64,000 nt of DNA from Lottia gigantea. Lineage: Eukaryota > Mollusca > Gastropoda > Lottiidae. The notes beneath the pieces are model-generated. The model was not told the origin of the DNA and did not search any database. It was given only the letters and a program-made list of their open reading frames with translations. The stretch lies in assembly GCF_000327385.1 (NCBI RefSeq), contig NW_008708518.1, positions 79,438 through 143,437 of the forward strand, in the 5' to 3' direction. A program made the translations under genes and the position numbers. This document shows positions 1 through 11,859 of the stretch, piece after piece; the first letter of the stretch is position 1, and every line of letters starts with the position of its first letter.

Positions 1-717
1 ATAAATAGCTTGAAACGTCACCAGTATGTGACCTTGGTATAAATCTCGTTAGATTACAATGGAGACTGATAAAAAATATAGTGTGAAAAGGAAATTGTAA
101 TGTAATTTGAATTAGATTGTAAGTTAGATAACTCTATATCATGTTATAAATGATAATTATCCTAGAATTTTATTTCAAGGAAAATACATCCCCCAATTCC
201 TCGGTAAGTTTTCATCAGATATCATATCATTGTGGTTGCGGGTTCCGTTTTCAACCATTTTTCTAAAATTTCCAGACTTTACAGCTGTCATTGTCAACTC
301 AGCATTCAAAAAGTCAAGATACATTTTTAAAATGGACAATCTTGTGAAAAACAAAACCAAAATTATTTGTGACTTTCTCACATAATTTTCTTTTACTTAA
401 TTTTGTAAAAGAGTCTTTTAAGAAAGTTTATATCAATCTTTTGGTATTTGTCCACTTTCAATAAAACACAATCATGTTCTTGTGAAAAAAAACCCTCATT
501 TTCTTGCTGTCTAAATTTTGGAAAATGGTTGAAAACAGGAATGCTAAATTTTCTCTGAGTTTACATAAAGAGGTAAAAATAATAAACCTTCTTCATCCTG
601 CTAATTATCATCTGGTGTGGGAAAACAGTCTGTGGGTGGAAAGGATTTGTCCGTTTGTTCTGGTTACTATAGAAATAGAATTTTTATTAAAATGAAATTG
701 GATTATGACATGTTATA

Positions 718-1006
718 CATCTCTACAGTATCAAACTATTACAAACTTATACCTTGACTGCAATAGCCACTATTCTTGTATCATGTAAGTTTGTAAATGC
801 ACCGATTTGATTGGATTTTACGCTAGCGAATATAGTCAATTGGAGCTCTGTACAGAAAGTCAGTAAGCAATAAAACATAAGGTTTACAGTCTTTCTGTCG
901 AGGGCTCTGATTGGCCAATCAAATCACAGCTTTCATTAAACAAGAAAGATGGCTAATACAGTCAAGGTATAAGGTGAAGTTTGTGATAACTTGACATTGT
1001 GAAGAT
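718..1006. mobile_element. MITE-like palindromic element, family 1 (full copy)
   Basis: The two ends form imperfect inverted repeats of about 60 bases: the left arm contains acttataccttgactgcaa and the right arm is its complement around agtcaaggtataag. Inner inverted segments (gatttgattgga and its counterpart near 915) extend the palindrome. No coding capacity, about 290 bases. Fragments of the same family occur at about 6460-6660, 36775-37112 and 55664-55750, and its end repeat forms the arrays at 3009-3532 and 36880-37112. Confidence 0.65.
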
Positions 1007-1324
1007 TCTTGTTATTTAGAAAATTATAAAATGATGCTAAATGTTTTGCTAGCTAATGACAGGGCTGGTTTAACAGATTGGAAGACAAACTTACTGGTAA
1101 TTAAGATATAATGAACAAGGATATTGTCAACTAGATATTTACTTTACCAGCTGTTAGAGTTGAATTATAATATATCATATATAAAACACTTTCACTTGGT
1201 TTAGCAAATATATAGAGTTCTTAAATTCCTTAAAATTAATAAAAACAGGATATATTGAACACCCTTAACCCCCAAATAACTTGGAGGAGGGTTAATTTAA
1301 TTTAACATTTAACATTTAACAACA

Positions 1325-2330
1325 GTTAGACCATTGATTAGACTATATTTACCAGTCATGTCTGACTAGAGCTCTAGACCATTGATTAGACTGTATTTAC
1401 CAGTCATGTCTGACTAGAGCTATAGACTGTTGATTTAACTGTATTTACCAGTCATGTCTGACTAGAGCTCTAGACTGTTGATTTGACTGTATTTACCAGT
1501 CATGTCTGACTAGAGCTCTAGACCATTGATTAGACTGTATTTACCAGTCATGTCTGACTAGAGCTATAGACTGTAGATTTGACTGTATTTACCAGTCATG
1601 TCTGACTAGAGCTATAGACTGTTGATTTAACTATATTTACAAGTCATGTCTGACTAGAGCTATAGACTGTTGATTTAACTATATTTACCAGTCATGTCTG
1701 ACTAAAGCTCTAAATTGTGTTGACTGTATTTACCAGTCATGTCTGACTATAGCTTTAGACCATTGATTAGACTGTATTTACCAGTCATGTCTGACTAGAG
1801 CTTTAGACCATTGATTAGACTGTATTTACCAGTCATGTCTGACTAGAGCTATAGACTGTATTTACCAGTCATGTCTGACTATAGCTTTAGACCATTGATT
1901 AGACTGTATTTACCAGTCATGTCTGACTAGAGCTATAGACTGTATTTACCAGTCATGTCTGACTAAAGCTCTAAATTGTGTTGACTGTATTTACCAAACA
2001 TGTCTGACTAGAGCTCTAGACTGTTGATTTGGCTGTATTTACCAGTCATGTCTGACTAGAGCTCTAGACTGTAGATTGGACTGTATTTACCAGTCATGTC
2101 TGACTATAGCTTTAGACCATTGATTAGACTGTATTTACCAGTCATGTCTGACTAGAGCTTTAGACCATTGATTAGACTGTATTTACAAGTCATGTCTGAC
2201 TAGAGCTATAGACCATTGATTAGACTGTATTTACCAAACATGTCTGACTAGAGCTATAGGCTGTATTTACCAAACATGTCTGACTAAAGCTCTAGACTGT
2301 TGTTTTAACTGTCTTGCCAGGCATGTTTTC
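1325..2330. repeat. Minisatellite, about 48-bp unit, about 21 copies
   Basis: Core tatttaccagtcatgtctga followed by ctagagctctagac and a variable spacer (ccattgattagact, or short forms lacking it). Spacer length variants make the period irregular. Lies in the presumed MED22 intron or upstream sequence. Confidence 0.85.
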
Positions 2331-2649
2331 TATTTAGCTTCCTGTTATATGAATATTTTTATTTCTGTTGGGGTTTGGAAGAAGAATTTTATAAATTTGT
2401 GCTTATTTAAGTTTTCTTTGTTTTTTTTTTTATTTAAAGGTGTCCCCTAAAGTCTTAATAGTCTTACAATAAAAACGTGTCCTATGTCTGAAATTTACAT
2501 TGAGAAATAACATACTTATGATGAAGTTGAAGGTTATATTTTTGGAGCAATGGGGGCCGAACTCTCCTATATTGTAAAGTTATGTTTATTGAAGACTATA
2601 ACAATTTACAACATTCCAATTTACAGTCCAAAGTAGAAGACTATCAGAG

Positions 2650-2811
2650 CCTTATCCATGAAAACTTAACTTAAGATGATTTGAGTATTCCAGTCATCTG
2701 ATTGGTCAATAACTAAAAATGATTTTAAATTTAGTTTTATTATCCAATCAAATTACTGTATTTTTTTAAAATCTGGATTTTATTTCAGCTTTGTTTTAAA
2801 GAATAAGGACC
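2650..2811. mobile_element. MITE-like family 2 (CCTTATTCTC ends), copy in MED22 upstream intron
   Basis: About 160 bases with inverted ends (ccttatcc.. / ..gaataaggacc) and an inner inverted pair ctgattggtca / tatccaatcaaat. Same layout as the copies at 22178-22336, 42288-42448 and 54036-54190. It lies about 70 bases before the first visible MED22 exon. Confidence 0.6.
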
Positions 2812-2879
2812 CTGTATTGTTTTGAAACTGATATTCAAATTCCGTCAATATTTGATTGATATGTTGTGATAAATTTCAG

Positions 2880-3834
2880 GTGGAAGAAGAATCTCAGATT
2901 AGTCGACCAACTCAATCAGAACAAAATCAATATGAGATGCAAGTTCGTGCTGCTAATATAGTGAGATGATTTTATCATTCTAATTCTTCTTTACTTCTTG
3001 ATACCAGTCATCTTCACAATATCAATCTATTACATACTTAATCTTATACCTTGACTACAATAGACATCTATCTTGTATCACATCTTCACAATATCAATCT
3101 ATTACATACTTAATCTTATACCTTGACTACAATAGACATCTATCTTGTATCACATCTTCACAATATCAATCTATTACATACTTAATCTTATACCTTGACT
3201 ACAATAGACATCTTTCTTGTATCACATCTTCACAATATCAATCTATTACATACTTAATCTTATACCTTGACTACAATAGACATCTTTCTTGTATCACATC
3301 TTCACAATATCAATCTATTACATACTTAATCTTATACCTTGACTACAATAGACATCTTTCTTGTATCACATCTTCACAATATCAATCTATTACATACTTA
3401 ATCTTATACCTTGACTACAATAGACATCTATCTTGTATCACATCTTCACAATATCAATCTATTACATACTTTATCTTATACCTTGACTACAATAGACATC
3501 TATCTTGTATCACATCTTCACAATATCAAGCTATAACTTCCTCCCAGATAGGCCTACATCTATGTAATATGTTTGTTTGTCTCTTTTGATAATCCTGATA
3601 TTTTCTATTTTTCAGGTCCGAGCTGGAGAATCGTTAATGAAATTAACCTCAGATATCAAACAATTTTTAATTTTAAACGACTTTCCATCAGTGAATGAGT
3701 CTATCACTCAGAACAGTCAGTTATATAAACATTTACAAGCCGAGGTAGACAGTAATCTTATGTCTTTACGTGATGAAATGGCAGCAGATTTATTTGAATT
3801 AGAAGAAGAATATTATTCATCATTATATAAGTAA
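2880..3834 (+). CDS. MED22: Mediator complex subunit 22, last two coding exons (5' part outside window)
   Basis: MED22 (Surf5) is a small subunit of the Mediator head module, which links transcription factors to RNA polymerase II in the nucleus. Two exons are visible: 2880-2960 and 3616-3834, joined by a phase-0 intron with cag acceptors and a gtgaga donor. The first encodes 27 residues including [20 protein letters not shown]; the second starts [10 protein letters not shown], continues with [13 protein letters not shown] and ends [12 protein letters not shown] followed by TAA. These match human MED22 nearly residue for residue, and the end matches the short (about 140 aa) isoform. The first roughly 45-50 residues are not found upstream in the window, so earlier exons lie before base 1. 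The intron between the two exons is mostly a 72-bp tandem array. An AATAAA follows the stop by six bases. Confidence 0.95.
3009..3532. repeat. Minisatellite, 72-bp unit, about 7 copies, in the last MED22 intron
   Basis: Unit starts catcttcacaatatcaatct and contains ttataccttgactacaatag and cttgtatca. It is nearly uniform (a single a/t difference marks variants). The unit matches the terminal arm of the family 1 MITE. Confidence 0.9.
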
Positions 3835-3840
3835 AATTTA

Positions 3841-3846
3841 AATAAA
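3841..3846 (+). terminator. MED22 polyadenylation signal
   Basis: A canonical AATAAA lies six bases after the MED22 stop codon and is followed by a GT-rich run (gtgtgtgtttttt), the expected downstream element. It implies a 3'UTR of only some 30 bases. The position and context are seen directly; use of the site is inferred. Confidence 0.7.
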
Positions 3847-4809
3847 GTGTGTGTTTTTTCTCTGGCTGTATTTTCTATTCTAAGTTTTGTTGTGCATGGT
3901 TTTAGGCAATAAAAGAAAGCTTGCTGTCAGAAGTCAAAAGCCCATGTCCTTATGTCACTTTAATTTTCCCCGTCTGTCAGAGATACAGGTCTGAGGGGTG
4001 GGGCTGACATGAAATATGTGATGAGTGACTAGTTTTAACAACATAAATTCAATTTACAAAAGCATAGGCCAAGGTGAAAATTCTGATGTCTGAAGGACGC
4101 AATGAATTAATAATAATGATTTTTAAATAATTATAGGTCTAGAATAAGAGAATACAATATATGTGGTCTGGATTAGATCTAGTTATAGATGTTTATAAAT
4201 CTATTGGTCTAGTTTACTTTTCACACTTAGTCACTTTTCACATGTTGGTTACAGGAAGTTGGTGCCACTGTCTTGAATTATAAACTAAATTTAGTTAATT
4301 TTTATCAGTAAATCAGAATCCGAAAAGTAGTACAAAATAGGTAATTGCTACTAATGGATGAATAAATCCCAATGTAAAAAATACACGAAAGTATCCCTTT
4401 AAGAATTTTCGATCATCTAGTCCAAAACGACTCTGCTCATTTTCCTATACCGAATCCAGTCTTGTAATTCGAGACTAAATCCATACCGGAAGTACACGTG
4501 TATCTTTATTTTGATTGGTTTATTTTATCAATATGGCAGCTCTTGTGAAACGTTTTCTTCGTTTTCATCAGAAACTTATATTTTTAGCTGATTAATTGCG
4601 ATTTTCGTTGCTGATTGTTAAAGATTCATATGGGCTATAGAAGTGTTCTGAATATTTAACGAATTGTTACGGAAGTTTTGAAGATATTATAGGATTAGAC
4701 CAAATTTTAGAATTGTAAACGAATTGTGATTTCTACTTTCGGTTTGTTATGGTTTAAACATAATTATCGACATCGATTACATTTGGACTCCATCCTAAAA
4801 AAAACAACA

Positions 4810-7433
4810 ATGTCAGGACGAAGGAGAGGGACGAATTTAGGACTGATACTGTTAGGATCTCAAATAATGAACGTAGGGGTGAAGAAAATTCCACCAGTGA
4901 CATTAGCATTAATTGCAGGACAAGTGGCAATATTTTTGGATTTTCTCCCCCAGTATTTCTACTCGGCTAATGCTGTTTGTATGAGTTCATACATTGTCTG
5001 GTATCATAAAAAATGGGAACGACTATTTTTATCAGCATTGTATCATGCTGATGACATGCATCTTTACTTCAACATGTCCTCGTTGATTTGGAAAGGAACG
5101 TTTTTAGAGAAGAAGTTTAAAAGTATATATTTTGCGTATTTGGTTGCCGTGTTTACAGCTCTGACTAGCGTCACGTATGTAGGGTTGAATTTATTACTAG
5201 AAAATACACTAGAAGATCATTCATATGGTATGCAATGTGCTGTAGGTTTTTCAGGTAAGTAGATTGTTCTGATTGTTGAGAAATAATAATAATCTGGATC
5301 TACATTTAAATTTGAATTTACTGATTGACCAATCAGATGACTGAAATCCTAATATCATCCAAAGTTAAGATTTTGAGACTTTTTTTAATTTCCATTAGAC
5401 TGGGCGACTGTAAGCTTATAACTGTATAAGTTTAATATTTTATAGAGTCATTGACCAAATAAATGACTTGAAATGAACCTACCTAAGCAATTTGATAGAA
5501 ATGAAAACTGGAGATCTCTGTTCATGTTCAACAACTAGAAAAGATCTGCCCAAAACTTAGTGAACTTACTGTGGTGATCGTGTTTTTTCAGAGGCAGCAC
5601 CTGAGATATTGAATAATCTACCAAAACATGTTTAAGCTGTAAATTCAGTGGACATAATCAAGCCTGGACTTAAGACACATTTACTAACTTGTTAATACCA
5701 GATATGACACAGCAACTCAGCACCATTGAGTAGAACATTTCTAGACAATAGACGCTATATAAATTATTATCATTATTATTATTATTATTATTGACCTGAA
5801 GTCGGGCTATTGACGTGTTCCAGATATCTAATCCTAATCAGTATGGCAGAATTCTGATATTATTTATTATTTTACAGTACTATATTAAATACTATTAATA
5901 TATTTTATTTCAGGTGTATTGTTTGCATTAAAAGTGTTAGTAACTCACTATACTCCACCTGGATTACATTACGCTCTAGGTTTTATACCTGTACCATCTA
6001 GATATATTTACTGGGTAGAATTAATACTTATACAACTGGTCACACCCAACGCTTCTTTTACTGGTACGTAGATTTCTCTCCTTAACAAAATATCCATTAA
6101 AATATCTTACTCATAAAAAATACATATATACACTTACCCCTATCGGAAAAAATTGCATCTATACTGAAACAATTGTCTTATGAAATGGATTGAAGGCAGT
6201 AAACTAAGGCTCCCTGTGATGCAGGCTGTACAATGTTATTTTCCTCATTGAACACTGCATGGGATATGAATATCACTCTGAAGACAAATGTCATTTATAA
6301 CCATGAAAAGTATACATGTAATTGAATTGTATTTTATTGATATTTTTAGGACATTTAGCTGGTATTGTAGTGGGGTTGTTTTATATTAAAGGACCTTTAA
6401 AACCAATAATGGACTCTATTCTGTCACCAGGTGAGCCATCTTCACCGATCTCTGTCTCATACCTTGACATCAATGAACTTTTCTTGTATCAGATGCAGAT
6501 TGTAAACGCATCAGATTTGATTGGATTATAGTTAGCGAATAAAGCCAATCAGAGCCCTGGACAGAAAGACTATATGGCCTATTTGTTTACAGTCTCTCTG
6601 TGGAGACCTATGATTGGCTGTATTTACTATCAAACAATCCAATGAAATTGAGGTGATAATCTAATTGGATTGGATAAAGCTAATCTTATGCTGTCAACAA
6701 ATGTTTCTGATACACAATCTTTATCAGGACAGCTGGTTTTTGTAAATGAAAAGTGAATTGTTTTTGTCTAACACTTTATATTTTATATTCTTCTCTATTT
6801 AGAAACCACATATACATATCATTCAGAGAGAACAGGTCAAAGGTCAGGTTATTCCAGCCAATCAGGTTACAGTGGATACAGGGGAGGTAATTATAGAGCG
6901 GAACCTTCTGCCCCACCCCCACCATCGTATGGTTTTCATGAAGAATATACAGGAGGGTTATCAGAAGAAGAACAGTTACGTCGAGCTAGAGAAAATAGTT
7001 ATAGAGAACAACAGGCTAATACTGGGGGTCAACGTAAGTTACTTTTCTATTTCATGGTGTCTGAGGGAATCTGTAGGTCAGGGGGTAAGAGGGCTGGGAA
7101 CCGTCTGCATTAGCCCACATGAGGCAGAAAAGACAGTCTTTTCATTTTATTTTCAACCTACTGGTAATTATTCCCTAAGAGAGTAATTTTGATATTTTTG
7201 GGTGTTAATGAGTCACTGTTTGTTGTTACGTTGAAAATAATTGCAGGGAAAACGTGAGAAATAATAAGGATTTATAATAGGAAGGGAGGTAATTCAAATA
7301 AACAGAAAGAGTTTGGAAATCCTGATATAGAATGTGGTATGAAGTCAAAATAAGATTTTGTTTTAATGTTTTAGGATTGTATCCTGATTTAGATGATTTA
7401 AGAAGACAGAGAATGAGGCATTATAATTCCTGA
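4810..7433 (+). CDS. RHBDD1: Rhomboid-related protein 4 (ER intramembrane serine protease)
   Basis: RHBDD1/RHBDL4 is an ER rhomboid protease that cleaves membrane substrates and hands them to p97/VCP for ERAD. Five coding exons: 4810-5254, 5914-6063, 6350-6430, 6803-7033 and 7375-7433; together 321 aa against 315 in human. The start at 4810 (MSGRRRGTNLGLILL) matches the human N-terminus (MQRRSRGINTGLILL); an in-frame upstream ATG at 4726 is thought to be UTR. The catalytic Ser is in AVGFSG (about residue 148, at the exon 1/2 junction) and the catalytic His in GHLAG (about residue 200). The WHR-like loop region around residues 77-100 and the HLYFNM helix are conserved. The C-terminal tail keeps a ubiquitin-interacting motif (LSEEEQLRRARENS) and a VCP-binding motif (DLRRQRMRHYNS) at the very end. 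All key residues are present, so it should be an active enzyme. Confidence 0.97.
5293..5385. mobile_element. MITE-like family 2, partial copy in RHBDD1 intron 1
   Basis: Carries the right-hand half in the opposite orientation: aatctggatc, ttactgattgaccaatcaga, tcatccaaagttaag and a final ttttgagact. It starts just after the exon 1 donor at 5254. Confidence 0.5.
6460..6660. mobile_element. MITE-like family 1, partial copy in RHBDD1 intron 3
   Basis: Shares the cataccttgac end, the cttgtatca segment, the gatttgattggatta core and the cagagccctggacagaaaga segment with the element at 718-1006. It begins about 30 bases after the exon 3 donor (6430). The right terminal arm is missing or diverged. 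Confidence 0.55.
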
Positions 7434-8271
7434 TATTAGTTCTACAGAATTATAACTACAACAACAATCTGTGATACAGACATTTTATATAGTAGACAGA
7501 ACAGAATTACTTTCTGTAAACTTTCTCTCTATAGGTGAAGGTAGAATCTGTGGACAACTAGCAACATTCGTTAGAATCTTATTTATCACTGGATCATCAC
7601 AGTTGTTTATGAAAAATAAGAAAGAACTATATTTTACAATAACAAATTAGGCTCAATTATGATTCCTTTGTACCAGCTGGTTCTTGACCAAACCTCTTGG
7701 CATTGATTTCCTGGATTATTTGTACCCATTTACAGCTGAGTTGACAGGAATTATGAGTAAAGATAACTTATAAAAGACTTTCACGCGGGAAGATTAACGG
7801 CCAAACCAAGCAAATGTCAAGAAGTTCTAGTATTGTATTGATGTCAATTGATAATTTTTTGAAATTTTAAAGGAATAGGGCTCTCTGTCCATATCCTGAT
7901 TTTCATTGAGGAGAGACGTATTAGACTGTAGTTTTATTATATCTTGATTGACTTGCCACATAAATTCACTGATTATTTTGATTTTTGGTTTAAAGATAGG
8001 ACTTGTATAAGCTTATTGATTTTAACTAATTAAAGTGTATTACGTTATGTAGTAACAGGCCACTTGGTAAATGGGTTTAATTCAATAGATATTCACACAA
8101 AAAGTTATATAAATTTTCATTTCTAATTCGCGAATTAGGAAAACATTCCACAAGAAGAGTTCGGTTTGAAAGAACTCAGAGAGGAAAGACACAAACTATT
8201 TTAAGAGAATCAGACTATTTTATTGTAGTCATATCTTTTATAAATATAAAAAAACAATCTGTTAAAATAAA
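7434..8271 (+). other. RHBDD1 3'UTR with candidate poly(A) signal
   Basis: No coding potential follows the RHBDD1 stop. The first good AATAAA in this direction is at 8266-8271, so the 3'UTR is probably about 840 bases. The boundary is inferred; a second AATAAA-like site lies near 8312. Confidence 0.45.
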
Positions 8272-8694
8272 GAGGTTATTTTTATCACTGTATATATTTA
8301 TATAACATTCAAAATAAACTTATAAATATAAGCTAAATCTTTTTTATATCACAGAATATAGAACTAAATTTTACTGTCTGAAGAAATAATACTGAAAGTT
8401 TAAGGGATTGTAAAGAGGTTTTCTAGCCTTTTTTATATATATCGAAGACACCTTTGACTTCTATTAGGGACACTCCAATTCTTTGTCTGATGCCTGTGGT
8501 TCCTGCAATTCCAGAAAGAGTTAACCGAAATTGACCCAAATGGAAGTCAAATGTGTCCTTGATACACATAAAAAGTCTAGAAAACCTGTTAACAATCCTG
8601 TAAGTTATATACACTAGTGTTCTTGAAGCTAAGAAAATATTTAAAATTAATAATAATTATCACACTATTTACATGATTATATTGTAGTTAGAAT

Positions 8695-9250
8695 ATTTAT
8701 AAACATCCTAGTCCATTCAACACATAAACACGAACATAAACATAAACATTGTGTAGAATAATATTAGCCTAGTCCATTCAACACATAAACACGAACATAA
8801 ACATAAACATCGTGTAGAATAATATTAGCCTAGTCCATTCAACACATAAACACGAACATAAACATAAACATCGTGTAGAATAATATTAGCCTAGTCCATT
8901 CAACACATAAACACGAACATAAACATAAACATCGTGTAGAATAATATTAGCCTAGTCCATTCAACACATAAACACGAACATAAACACAAACATCGTGTAG
9001 AATAATATTAGCCTAGTCCATTCAACACATAAACACGAACATAAACACGAACATCATGTAGAATAATATTAGCCTAGTCCATTCAACACATAAACACGAA
9101 CATAAACATAAACATCGTGTAGAATAATATTAGCCTAGTCCATTCAACACATAAACACGAACATAAACACAAACATCGTGTAGAATAATATTAGCCTAGT
9201 CCATTCAACACATAAACACGAACATAAACACGAACATCATGTAGAATAAT
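8695..9250. repeat. Minisatellite, 61-bp unit, about 9 copies
   Basis: Unit starts cctagtccattcaacacata and includes the internally repetitive cgaacataaacataaacat and gtgtagaataatattag. Copies differ mainly at two positions (ataaac/acaaac/acgaac). Intergenic, between RHBDD1 and the 3' end of the tektin-like gene. Confidence 0.9.
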
Positions 9251-9657
9251 TATTTAAGATATAAGCCTAGTCCAGTCTAAATTAAAATGAAGAGTTCACT
9301 ATATTTTGGGGTAGATCAAAACTAATTAAAACCAAACAAGCCAGACTCCTTCTATCCATGACTACTTACACTACCTACAAATACAGTGGACTGTGTGTGA
9401 TTTCAGATTCAGATATAGTATAGTAATAAACACTATCAGACTGGTATAGTTCTATTACTGTTCATTGTTCAATCCACCTGAATATAAACTGGACTGCTCG
9501 TGTTTTAAGTTTTGAATGGAACCCTGATGTTTAGAAAATCTGTAAATGGTTAAAAAAAGNGTTTATTCAGTACAGTACAGTAGTGACACTGATAAAATTG
9601 CACTAAAACTACAGTCAAAATATAAATATAATTAGACGAAGTTCAAAAATAATGGCC

Positions 9658-9707
9658 NNNNNNNNNNNNNNNNNNNNNNNNNNNNNNNNNNNNNNNNNNN
9701 NNNNNNN
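9658..9707. other. Assembly gap, 50 N
   Basis: A run of exactly 50 N, a conventional placeholder length. A single N is also present at about 9560. Confidence 0.99.
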
Positions 9708-10140
9708 TTATGCTCCAAGTAAATGAGACAAGGCCTTAAATTTATAAATATAATCATTATAATATTATAGAGAGATAAAAAAATTGAATATACAAGGCAA
9801 AGTGTGATCAATTATAATTCACCGTACACTGCAGTAAAATACTAAAATCATCCAAAACTCGAGATAAAATCCAGTGAAATAGATTAAAAATCGATTTCAG
9901 TGAACATCAGTTAAGATTCCACGAATTAGAACCCTGGATACTGTAACCTCTTCTAATCCGAGCTTTAACATTAAAAATATATCACATAAATATTCAAATA
10001 AAAAATATAACAAACAAATCATCTCCTGATTAACTAACTGTCATTATAATAACTTAACAAAATCTTGTCTTTCAGAAACTCAGACGTGACAATAACCTGT
10101 CTTATAATATATCATTATTCTATATACATAACAAACACAA

Positions 10141-10866
10141 TCAGTAACAGAGATAATCTCTGGTAGGTTGTATCAGTAACAGAGATAATCTCTGGTAGGT
10201 TATATCAGTAACAGAGATAATCTCTGGTAGGTTATATCAGTAACAGAGATAATCTCTGGTAGGTTATATCAGTAACAGAGATAATCTCTGGTAGGTTATA
10301 TCAGTAACAGAGATAATCTCTGGTAGGTTGTATCAGTAACAGAGATAATCTCTGGTAGGTTATATCAGTAACAGAGATAATCTCTGGTAGGTTATATCAG
10401 TAACAGAGATAATCTCTGGTAGGTTATATCAGTAACAGAGATAATCTCTGGTAGGTTGTATCAGTAACAGAGATAATCTCTGGTAGGTTGTATCAGTAAC
10501 AGAGATAATCTCTGGTAGGTTGTATCAGTAACAGAGATAATCTCTGGTAGGTTATATCAGTAACAGAGATAATCTCTGGTAGGTTGTATCAGTAACAGAG
10601 ATAATCTCTGGTAGGTTGTATCAGTAACAGAGATAATCTCTGGTAGGTTATATCAGTAACAGAGATAATCTCTGGTAGGTTATATCAGTAACAGAGATAA
10701 TCTCTGGTAGGTTATATCAGTAACAGAGATAATCTCTGGTAGGTTGTATCAGTAACAGAGATAATCTCTGGTAGGTTGTATCAGTAACAGAGATAATCTC
10801 TGGTAGGTTATATCAGTAACAGAGATAATCTCTGGTAGGTTATATCAGTAACAGAGATAATCTCTA
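10141..10866. repeat. Palindromic minisatellite, 32-bp unit, 23 copies
   Basis: Each unit has the perfect 15-base palindrome cagagataatctctg followed by gtaggtt and (g/a)tatcagtaa. Copies are identical except for one g/a position, which runs g-aaaa-g-aaa-ggg-a-gg-aaa-gg-aa along the array. Located between RHBDD1 and the tektin-like gene. Confidence 0.92.
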
Positions 10867-11859
10867 TATGTAATATTATTATCTATGATTAAACACTATA
10901 TTATATATTATGCTTTCAGATTGAGACAATGATTTTTACAGCAGTTTAACAGTCATGGACTAAACCCTTAATTCCAACCTTATGAATTCTTGTGGCACTC
11001 TCTCTCATTTTACCCCTTCACCTGTTTGCTATAATGACAGCAGGCAATGCCATAGGGAAATTTTTACCAGACAGCAACATTAGCTAACTTGTGTTGGATT
11101 TCCGACTGTCGAGGGATATCTAGCGTGAAGCAGCACCAGTTTTGAACAACAGAAGAAATGGAATACATAATATTGATTCACTTGATAATACAAGAGAAAG
11201 TATTGTAGATAATATAGAAGATCTAAATGACAATCTAGAAGAATGTAAATATTAATAGAAATAACTTGATAGAAATAAGTATAGGACAATATCAAGACAG
11301 AATTTGATTTAGAAAACACAAATAATAATGTTTAAGGCAACTAAATAAAGCAGTAAGAAATGGTTTTTGATTACAATAATATAAACAATCTACTAATTTT
11401 AATGGAATAACTTAAAGTGATTTATAAACATATTCTCAAAGTAACTCGGAATCAAAACATATTTTGATTATAAATACACAGCTAAGAAATGCTTCTTTCG
11501 ATGGCCTTATTAATAATAATATTTTAAATTCTCAAAATGAAGAAAACAGAATAGATTTTGATTTTAGCGAATATAAATAATAATATTAGATTCTGTCTTA
11601 GAAAATATAACAAAAACAAAACACCTTTTAAAAATAATATCCTAACATAAAATTACAAGAATAGAATTTACCTTAAAATATAATACTGAAATACAAATTT
11701 GATTGGAAAAACTTAAATAACACGAATTTATCAAAAAATAATACTGAGACATAATGGAATTGATTTTGATTGGAACAATGTAATTAATTAATTAATTAAT
11801 ATGGCCATAAACATAATACTGATTGAACATCCAATACTGAATAGATATAATAAATACAA

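Noticed and set aside
175-695. Short frames near the window start as missing MED22 5' exons
   Set aside because: None encodes the expected KRLKDDI...FTEIIK-type helix of MED22 and none has suitable splice sites.
4726-4809. Upstream in-frame ATG as the RHBDD1 start
   Set aside because: The 28 extra residues have no counterpart in RHBDD1, whereas the start at 4810 aligns with the human N-terminus.
10141-10866. CRISPR-like array of 32-bp palindromic repeats
   Set aside because: The units follow each other with no unique spacers, and the DNA is animal nuclear sequence with spliced genes.
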